The notes under the pieces were generated by a model. The model had not been told where the DNA came from. It did no database searches and saw only the letters and a program-made list of their open reading frames with translations. This document shows positions 58,120 to 64,000 of a stretch of DNA of 64,000 bases, one piece after another. Position numbers and translations under genes: made by a program. Origin of the DNA: Microbacterium mangrovi. Its GTDB lineage: Bacteria > Actinomycetota > Actinomycetes > Actinomycetales > Microbacteriaceae. Location of the stretch: positions 248,001 through 312,000 of the forward strand of contig NZ_JTDK01000001.1 of the NCBI RefSeq assembly GCF_000802305.1, written 5' to 3'. Numbering within the stretch: the stretch's first letter is position 1; the number at the start of each line of letters is the position of its first letter.

Positions 58120-58985
58120 CCGTCGCCGCCGCCGACGCGCGCCTGCTCGAGGCGAGCGCCAAGAGGATGCGCCGCGCCGCACGACTGAGTGTCGGGAGCT
58201 GGGTCTCCATCGGCATCCTCGTGTTCGTCGTCCTGATGGCCCTCATCGGGCCCCTGCTGTACCCCGTCGACCCCAACGCGGTCGACCTGTCCGCCGCGTA
58301 CGAGGGCCCGAGCGCGGCGCATCCGCTCGGCACCGACGGCACCGGACGAGACCTGCTCGCCCGCATCATCTGGGGCTCCCGGCCGGCCCTCACAGGGCCC
58401 GCCCTCGTGGTGCTCGCCTCGACGATCCTCGGCGTCGTCCTGGCGCTCGCGGCCGTGTGGTTCGGCGGATGGTTCGACCAGCTCAACGTCCGGGTGGTCG
58501 ACGCGATCTTCGCGTTCCCGGGCCTGCTGCTGGCGATCCTCGCCACGTCGCTGTTCGGCCCCGGGCTCACCGCCGCGGTCGCGGCCCTGTCGATCGCATA
58601 CATCCCCTACATCGCGCGCATCGTCCGGTCCGCGGCGCTGCGGGAGCGCAACCTGCCCTACGTCGCCGCGCTGCGCGTGCAGGGCGTGCGCGGCTTCGTG
58701 ATCTCGACCCGGCACATCCTGCCGAACGTGTCGGGGCTCATCGTCGCGAACGCCACGATCTCGTTCGGGTTCGCGCTGATGGATCTCGCGGGACTGTCCT
58801 TCATCGGCCTGGGCGTTCAGCCGCCGACCGCCGACTGGGGCGCCATGGTCGGCACCGGCATGTCCGGCGTGCTGCAGGGCGCACCGCTGGAGGCCCTCGA
58901 GGCCTCGATCATGATCGTGCTCGTCGTCGCCGCGGTCAACGTGCTCGGCGACCGGCTCACCGAACGAGCGGAGGCTCGCTCATGA
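58116..58985 (+). CDS. ABC permease (DppC class), cassette 2
   Basis: 289 residues from ATG 58116. N-terminal basic tail, then HPLGTDGTGRDLLARIIWGS (DppC motif) and the EAA region ALRERNLPYVAALRVQG. SFIGLGVQPPTADWG is shared with the cassette-1 paralogue (SFLGLGVQPPAADLG). Overlaps neighbours by 4 nt on each side. Confidence 0.92.
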   Translation: MTVAAADARLLEASAKRMRRAARLSVGSWVSIGILVFVVLMALIGPLLYPVDPNAVDLSAAYEGPSAAHPLGTDGTGRDLLARIIWGSRPALTGPALVVLASTILGVVLALAAVWFGGWFDQLNVRVVDAIFAFPGLLLAILATSLFGPGLTAAVAALSIAYIPYIARIVRSAALRERNLPYVAALRVQGVRGFVISTRHILPNVSGLIVANATISFGFALMDLAGLSFIGLGVQPPTADWGAMVGTGMSGVLQGAPLEALEASIMIVLVVAAVNVLGDRLTERAEARS

Positions 58986-60013
58986 CCGCGCTGCTGGAGG
59001 TCCAGGACCTCACCGTCAAGCTCCCCGTGCAGGGCGAGTACCGTACCGTGCTGCAGGACGTCTCGCTGGAGGTGGAGGCGGGCCGCACGCTCGGCATCGT
59101 CGGCGAGTCGGGATCGGGCAAGTCGATGACCGTGCGCACGATCGACCGGCTGCTGCCCGACGGCGCCCACGTCACCGGCTCCATCCGCTTCGACGGCACC
59201 GAGGTCGCCGGGCTCACCGGTGAGGCGCTGCGGCAGTACCGGGCCAAAGACGTCGCGATGATCTTCCAGGATGCCCGCGCCTACACCAACCCGGTGCGCC
59301 GGATCGGCGACTTCCTCACCGAAGCTCTTCGCACCAACGACCGGATGACGAAGCAGACCGCCGTGAAGAAGGCCACGGGCCTGCTCGCCGAGGTCGGCAT
59401 CCGCGATCCCGAGCGACGCCTGCGGCAGTACCCGCACGAGCTGTCCGGAGGTCTTCTGCAGCGGGTCATGATCGCTGCCGCCGTCGCCGTGCGCCCGCGC
59501 CTCATCCTCGCCGACGAGCCCACCACGGCGCTGGATGTCACCACCCAGGCCGAGGTCATGTCGATCCTGCGGCGGATGCAGCACGAGTACGGGCTGGCGA
59601 TGGTCTTCATCACGCACGACCTGGAACTGGCCGGCGCGGTCTGCGACGACACCATGGTGCTCTACGCGGGGCAGGTCCTCGAGCATCAGGCATCCGCCTC
59701 GCTCGCGCACGATCCGCTGCACCCGTACACGGCCGCCCTCATGCAGGCGCGCCCGGAGATCGACCGCCGCGTCGACCGGCTCCCCGCGATCCCGGGGCAT
59801 CCCACCACGGCGTACGAGGCGCCGGTCGGATGCCCGTTCGCGCCCCGCTGCCGGTTCGTGCAGGACGAGTGCCGCGCCGAGACCCCGCCGCTGATCCCGA
59901 TCGAGGCGCTGACCGGCGCCGGGGTGCAAGGGCTCAGCCGGTGCCGGCGGATGCCGGAGCTGCGCGGAAGGCTGTTCGAGACCGTCGAGATCGTCGAGGA
60001 GGCCCAGGCATGA
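58982..60013 (+). CDS. Oligopeptide-type ABC ATPase (DppD class), cassette 2
   Basis: 343 residues. Walker A GESGSGKSMT, Q-loop MIFQDARAYTN, signature ELSGGLLQRVMIA, Walker B LILADEPTTALD, His in VFITHD. The C-terminal oligopeptide/nickel-type domain is complete: VGCPFAPRCRFVQDECRAE contributes three Cys to the Fe-S-like cluster seen in Dpp/Opp ATPases. 59 residues longer than the cassette-1 paralogue. Confidence 0.93.
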   Translation: MTALLEVQDLTVKLPVQGEYRTVLQDVSLEVEAGRTLGIVGESGSGKSMTVRTIDRLLPDGAHVTGSIRFDGTEVAGLTGEALRQYRAKDVAMIFQDARAYTNPVRRIGDFLTEALRTNDRMTKQTAVKKATGLLAEVGIRDPERRLRQYPHELSGGLLQRVMIAAAVAVRPRLILADEPTTALDVTTQAEVMSILRRMQHEYGLAMVFITHDLELAGAVCDDTMVLYAGQVLEHQASASLAHDPLHPYTAALMQARPEIDRRVDRLPAIPGHPTTAYEAPVGCPFAPRCRFVQDECRAETPPLIPIEALTGAGVQGLSRCRRMPELRGRLFETVEIVEEAQA

Positions 60014-60831
60014 ACGAGATGGCATCCGACACCACGCTGCTGAGCGTGCGGGACCTCACGAAGGTCTTCGGGCGCGGACGCAACCAGGCCACCGCGGTCG
60101 ACGGGGTCTCGTTCGACCTGGAGCAGGGCGGTGCGATGGGCATCGTCGGCGAATCCGGGTCGGGCAAGACGACGACGGCGCGCATGATCATCGGACTGGA
60201 GACCCCGACCTCGGGCAGCATCCGGTTCCGCGGAGAGGACCGCACCCGGCCGGCCCGCGGGGTGAAGACCCTCCGCGAACGGGGGCGCAGCATCCAGATC
60301 GTGTTCCAGGACCCGTACACGTCGCTCGACCGCCGGCAGCGCATCGGCGACTGCCTGGCCGAGGTGATCGGGGTGCACTTCCGGATGGACCGGGATGCCA
60401 CGAAGGCCCGCGTCCGTGAGCTCGCCGACCTGGTCGGGCTCGACGAGCGCCAGCTTAACGCCCTGCCCAAGAGCCTCTCGGGCGGGCAGCGGCAGCGCGT
60501 CGCGATCGCCCGGGCGCTCGCCGCCGAACCCGAAGTGCTCATCCTCGACGAGGCGGTCTCGGCGCTGGACGTCTCCGTGCAGGCGCAGATCCTGAACCTG
60601 CTCAGCGACATCCGCGAGTCCCAGGGCGTCAGCTACCTGTTCATCAGCCACGACCTCGCCGTCATCCGGCAGGTCACCGAGCACTCCATCGTGATGCGGC
60701 ACGGCGAGGTGGTCGAGCAGGGTCTCACCGCCGACCTGCTCGATGACCCGCAGCATCCCTACACCCGCCAACTGCGCGACAGCGTTCCGCGCGAAGGCTG
60801 GGATCCGGCATCCGTGACCGCGGCCCGCTGA
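60010..60831 (+). CDS. Oligopeptide-type ABC ATPase (DppF class), cassette 2
   Basis: 273 residues. Walker A GESGSGKTTTARM, Q-loop IVFQDPYTSLD, signature LSGGQRQRVAIARAL, Walker B VLILDEAVSALD, switch LFISHDLAVI. Paralogue of the protein at 45201-46046, sharing the unusual LDEAV at Walker B where Opp ATPases usually have DEPVS. Overlaps the previous gene by 4 nt. Confidence 0.92.
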   Translation: MNEMASDTTLLSVRDLTKVFGRGRNQATAVDGVSFDLEQGGAMGIVGESGSGKTTTARMIIGLETPTSGSIRFRGEDRTRPARGVKTLRERGRSIQIVFQDPYTSLDRRQRIGDCLAEVIGVHFRMDRDATKARVRELADLVGLDERQLNALPKSLSGGQRQRVAIARALAAEPEVLILDEAVSALDVSVQAQILNLLSDIRESQGVSYLFISHDLAVIRQVTEHSIVMRHGEVVEQGLTADLLDDPQHPYTRQLRDSVPREGWDPASVTAAR

Positions 60832-60854
60832 GCCACCCGAACAAGGACCACCCC

Positions 60855-62495
60855 ATGAAGAAGACCACCCGCATCCGGCTGGCCGCGGTCGCGGTGCTCG
60901 CCACGGCGGCGCTCGCGCTCACCGGATGCCACCCGCAGATCGGCATCGGCGAGGGAACGCCCCTCGTGGTGATGACCCCGGAGGCGAGCAAGCCCGTCGA
61001 CGCCATCACCTGGAACGTGTTCGAGGGCGAGCCGCAGACCGTCGACCCGTACCACTCCGCCGACTACACGCCCAACATGATCGTGTCGAACATGTGCGAG
61101 AACCTTCTCTCGCAGACGCCCGACTTCAAGATCAAGCCGAACCTGGCCTCCTCGTACGCCAACCCGAACCCGCTGACGTGGGTGTACGACCTCCGCAAGG
61201 ACGTCACCTTCTGGGACGGACACCCGATGACGGCCGACGATGTCGTCTATTCGATGACGAAGAACTGGAAGGACCAGACCGGGTTCTACAGCTTCCTCTA
61301 CGCGAACGTCGCCTCGATCACCAAGACGGGGCCGTACCAGGTGACCGTGAAGATGAAGCAGCCCGACTACCTCTTCAACGAAGAGCTCGCCTCGACGGTG
61401 GGCGTCGTCGTCGAGAAGGAGTTCACCGAGAAGGCGGGCAAGAACTTCGGGTCCCCCTCGGGCGGGCTCATGTGCACCGGGCCGTACGAGTACGGCGGCT
61501 GGAAGCAGGGGCAGTCGATCACGGCGATCGCCAACGCGCACTACTGGAACAAGGCGCTGCAGCCCAAGGTGAAGAAGATCACGTTCACGTTCCTCACCGA
61601 CGACTCCTCGATCACGTCGGGGCTGCTGTCGGGAGAGATCGACGGCACCTACAACGTGCCCGTGTCCGGCATCCCGACCCTGAAGGTGTCGGATGCCGGC
61701 AAGCTCTACCGGGGCAAGGCGGGCCTCGAGGTCGAGTTCGTCGTCGCGAACCAGAAGGGCGCGCTGCGCAATCCCGACATCCGCAAGGCGCTGCAGCTCG
61801 CGATCGACTGGAAGGGCATCGGCGCCGTCGTGTACGGCGGCGAGGGCACGCCCACGAACCTGCAGATGGCCTCCGCCAACTTCGGGTTCGCGAAGCAGCA
61901 GCTGGAAGCCCTGTACAAACAGGTGAACACGACCGACGGCAGCCCGCAGATCGCGAAGGCGAAGGCGCTCCTCAAGGGCGTCCCGGCCGCCGAACGGGGC
62001 AAGCAGATCAGCCTCGTCGTGCCGAACCAGTCCGAGACCCAGCAGCTGGGCCTTGCCGTGCAGTCCGCGGCGGAGAAGATCGGCCTGAACTTCAAGCTGA
62101 TCATCGCGCCCGCGACCGGGTACTCGAACTACCTGTACGACCCGAAGACCCGCGGAAACATCGACCTGCTGTACACGCAGTTCTGGGGCGGCATCCCGAA
62201 CCCGCTCGACTGGTTGCAGACCACGGCCGTCACGTACGGCTCGTTCAACCAGGGCAACTACTCCGCCATCGACGACACGTACTACCAGGCGGTGTCGACG
62301 AAGGATCCGACCCGCCGTGCCGAACTCGCAGCGCAGATGGAGAAGCAGCTCTACGACGAGATGAACCCGATGATCGGCGGGGTGGAACTGACCAACGACG
62401 TGTGGATGAACAAGCGGATCTCCGGCGCCCCGGCGACATTCGACTACGTTTACTACCCGTGGGCGGCACATCTGGGGGGAACGGGCGAGAAATGA
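60855..62495 (+). CDS. Oligopeptide-type substrate-binding lipoprotein, cassette 2
   Basis: 546 residues. Lipobox LALTGCHP (Cys near 23). SBP_bac_5 family: TWNVFEGEPQTVDPYHSADY, then FWDGHPMTADDVVYSM and GLMCTGPYEYGGW. Close in length and motifs to the protein at 48735-50372, so the two cassettes are paralogous, but pocket residues differ widely and the substrates need not be the same. It overlaps the TetR gene by 4 nt. Confidence 0.93.
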   Translation: MKKTTRIRLAAVAVLATAALALTGCHPQIGIGEGTPLVVMTPEASKPVDAITWNVFEGEPQTVDPYHSADYTPNMIVSNMCENLLSQTPDFKIKPNLASSYANPNPLTWVYDLRKDVTFWDGHPMTADDVVYSMTKNWKDQTGFYSFLYANVASITKTGPYQVTVKMKQPDYLFNEELASTVGVVVEKEFTEKAGKNFGSPSGGLMCTGPYEYGGWKQGQSITAIANAHYWNKALQPKVKKITFTFLTDDSSITSGLLSGEIDGTYNVPVSGIPTLKVSDAGKLYRGKAGLEVEFVVANQKGALRNPDIRKALQLAIDWKGIGAVVYGGEGTPTNLQMASANFGFAKQQLEALYKQVNTTDGSPQIAKAKALLKGVPAAERGKQISLVVPNQSETQQLGLAVQSAAEKIGLNFKLIIAPATGYSNYLYDPKTRGNIDLLYTQFWGGIPNPLDWLQTTAVTYGSFNQGNYSAIDDTYYQAVSTKDPTRRAELAAQMEKQLYDEMNPMIGGVELTNDVWMNKRISGAPATFDYVYYPWAAHLGGTGEK

Positions 62496-63184
62496 CCGAT
62501 CGCGCCGGTCGCCCGGGACCGAAGCCGCGCCTGAGCTCCGAGCTCATCGTGCAGGCGGCGTTCCGGGTGACCGAGCGCGGCGGCGTCTCGGCCCTCACGT
62601 TCACCGCGCTCGGGCGGGAGCTGAACGCCCACCCCACCGCGGTCTACCGGCACTTCCGCGACCGTGACGACCTGATGCGCTCCCTCGTGGACGCCCTGCA
62701 GGGCGAGGTGCTCGCCGAGGCCCCCGACGAGCACCCCGACGACTGGATCGAGCAGCTGCGAGTGCGGGCCATGGCCACCCACCGCGTCTTCATGCGGCAT
62801 CCCCAGATCGCGCAGGAGGCGAGCGTCCGCTCGGCTCGCCTGCCGAACGAGTTCCGCATCATCGACGAGACCATCGGGGTGTTCCGCCGGGCGGGACTGA
62901 GCGAGCAGGATGCTGCCCGCTGCTACCGCGTGTACAGCGACTTCGTGCTGGCGTACTCCGCTCAGGATGCCGCGTTGCTCGCGCTGAACCCGGAGACCCT
63001 GGCCGGAGACCTGGCCGCCTGGGACCACGAATACCGCACGCTCGGGGCGGAGTATCCGAACGCCGCCGCCGTGGCGCACGCGCTTCCGGCCCTGGACGAC
63101 CCGGCGAACTTCGCCTTCGCCCTCGACCTGGTGCTCGAGGGCCTCCGGGCCTACCACGCGAGGGCGACCGCACCCGGTCGTTGA
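62492..63184 (+). CDS. TetR-family regulator of cassette 2
   Basis: 230 residues. HTH: LSSELIVQAAFRVTERGGVS, then FTALGRELNAHPTAVYRHFR and DRDDLMRSLVDAL. The C-terminal part resembles the TetR_C ligand domain. Last gene of the operon, overlapping the binding-protein stop by 4 nt, so expression is linked to the cassette. Likely binds the palindrome near 55395-55409. Confidence 0.9.
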   Translation: MTDRAGRPGPKPRLSSELIVQAAFRVTERGGVSALTFTALGRELNAHPTAVYRHFRDRDDLMRSLVDALQGEVLAEAPDEHPDDWIEQLRVRAMATHRVFMRHPQIAQEASVRSARLPNEFRIIDETIGVFRRAGLSEQDAARCYRVYSDFVLAYSAQDAALLALNPETLAGDLAAWDHEYRTLGAEYPNAAAVAHALPALDDPANFAFALDLVLEGLRAYHARATAPGR

Positions 63185-63216
63185 GCGAGGACGCCGCAGG
63201 CGACCGAGTCGAAACG
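63183..63216. repeat. Dispersed repeat, family B, copy 2
   Basis: GAGCGAGGACGCCGCAGGCG followed by ACCGAGTCGAAACG. Same element type as 42707-42736, directly after the TetR stop codon. It may serve as an intergenic terminator-like element. Confidence 0.55.
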
Positions 63217-63265
63217 CGTCGACCCGTACGGATGGCAGCCGGTGGATGCCGGGTACCGTGGAACG

Positions 63266-64000
63266 GTGAACCCCGACCTGCGGCTGGTGGCCGCCGACAT
63301 GGACGGCACCCTGCTGGATGCCGAGGGCCGTGTGCCCGACCGCCTGTGGCCGCTGCTGGAGATCATGCGCGAGCGCGGCATCCTGTTCGTGCCGGCCAGC
63401 GGCCGCCAGTACGCGACGCTTCGGACCCTGTTCGCCCGAGCCGCCGCCGGGATGCCTTTCATCGCCGAGAACGGCACCTACGTGGTGCGCGACGACGTCG
63501 AGATCAGCTCCGCACCGCTCGACGCGGACACGGTGCGCGCGGTGATCGCGGCTCTCGCCGGCACGCCCGCCGACTACGGGATCGTGATCTGCGGACGCGA
63601 TCGCGCGTGGGTGTCGCGCACCGACGACGCGTTCCTCGGCGAGGTCGACAAGTACTACGTCGTGCACGAGGTCATCGCCGACCTCGACGCCGTCGCGGAC
63701 CAGGCGATCAAGATCGCGGTGTTCTGCTTCGGGGATGCCGAGACCGAGATCGCCCCGGCTCTCGCCGGCTTCCGCGCCACCCACCAGGTCGTGGTGTCGG
63801 GCGCGGCCTGGGTGGACGTGATGGATGCCCGGGTGAACAAGGGCGAGGCTCTGCGCGCCCTGCAGGATGCCCTCGGCATCGGCCCCGAGCACAGCGCCGC
63901 GTTCGGCGACTACCTCAACGACCTCGAGATGCTGCAGGCAGTGGAGTGGTCGTACGCCATGGACAACGCGCACCCCGACGTGAAGGCCGTCGCCCGCAGC
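63266..64000 (+). CDS. HAD-family (Cof-type) phosphatase, 5' part of the gene
   Basis: Starts GTG 63266; 245 codons are visible before the window edge. HAD motif I is VAADMDGTLLD (nucleophile and acid/base Asp pair). Motif II is the Ser in FVPASGRQYATL. Motif III is the Lys in NKGEALRAL. Motif IV is FGDYLNDLEML. IIB cap domain between motifs II and III. Cof-type enzymes dephosphorylate sugar phosphates or FMN-like compounds in the cytoplasm. The C-terminus is cut off. Confidence 0.9.
   Translation, partial: MNPDLRLVAADMDGTLLDAEGRVPDRLWPLLEIMRERGILFVPASGRQYATLRTLFARAAAGMPFIAENGTYVVRDDVEISSAPLDADTVRAVIAALAGTPADYGIVICGRDRAWVSRTDDAFLGEVDKYYVVHEVIADLDAVADQAIKIAVFCFGDAETEIAPALAGFRATHQVVVSGAAWVDVMDARVNKGEALRALQDALGIGPEHSAAFGDYLNDLEMLQAVEWSYAMDNAHPDVKAVARS

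Noticed and set aside
60926..62491. N-terminal extension of the TetR gene through the binding-protein gene
   Set aside because: Out-of-frame reading of the lipoprotein gene; the TetR gene starts at ATG 62492, overlapping its stop.
1..64000. CRISPR arrays, tRNA or rRNA genes
   Set aside because: No regularly spaced repeat array, no cloverleaf with a CCA-type end and no rRNA-like sequence was seen on either strand.

Overview
The window is high-GC (roughly 70%) actinobacterial chromosome. The strong GGATGCC/GGCATCC heptamer habit, a DUF222-HNH (13E12-type) gene, CTTCGACAGGCTCAG-type intergenic palindromes, a DtxR-type iron box and the gene families all point to Microbacteriaceae, most probably Microbacterium or a close relative. 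It holds 57 supported protein-gene features, counting one truncated at each edge and one eroded remnant. I saw no rRNA, tRNA, CRISPR array or insertion sequence.

Layout. 1-11.1 kb: 3' part of an AAA-ATPase/TPR regulator, two secreted Ig-like proteins flanking a 1068-aa MFS/cyclic-nucleotide-binding/patatin fusion, a membrane protein and a DivIVA-like coiled-coil protein. 11.2-19.1 kb: housekeeping and stress genes (PEP-mutase family enzyme, lactate dehydrogenase, NUDIX hydrolase, amino-acid permease, DUF222-HNH protein, an ArsR/AHSA1 pair, nitronate monooxygenase). 19.1-23.1 kb: SDR, MmpL exporter, endonuclease V-like protein, MarR. 23.2-26.9 kb: a secreted fructan hydrolase (GH32) and its LacI regulator. 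26.9-30.5 kb: ion channel, flavin amine oxidase, GT-C type membrane glycosyltransferase.

30.5-38.4 kb is a beta-glucoside locus: MFS symporter, two GH3 beta-glucosidases and a TetR regulator in one operon, plus a secreted histidine phosphatase that shares its operator and leader sequence with the symporter gene. 38.6-42.2 kb is an MHS transporter/sulfatase/GntR operon. 42.3-43.7 kb is a heme cluster (DUF2470, heme oxygenase, PPOX flavoprotein) with an iron box.

Two paralogous oligopeptide-type ABC cassettes follow. Cassette 1 (43.7-51.4 kb, minus strand, divergent FCD-GntR regulator) has two amidohydrolase-superfamily enzymes. Cassette 2 (55.5-63.2 kb, plus strand, TetR at its end) has a YtcJ-like amidohydrolase. 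Both appear built to import a small amide- or N-heterocycle-like compound and hydrolyse it. Between them lie a rhodanese, a PPK2 polyphosphate kinase and a short accessory stretch (53.8-55.1 kb) with an orphan gene, a small lipoprotein and a MazF-like toxin remnant. The window ends inside a HAD phosphatase.

The most unusual signals are regulatory or architectural. A phased motif, CACGGTT-N13-ACTCAA, with ACTCAA direct repeats 21 bp apart, occurs in three intergenic regions. A lectin-like module is inserted inside another copy of itself within the GH32 enzyme. A perfect 18-bp inverted repeat buries the ribosome-binding site of the PEP-mutase gene. Two genes share a matching operator and an identical 23-nt leader. 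Two divergent gene pairs have start codons that overlap or sit inside one operator.
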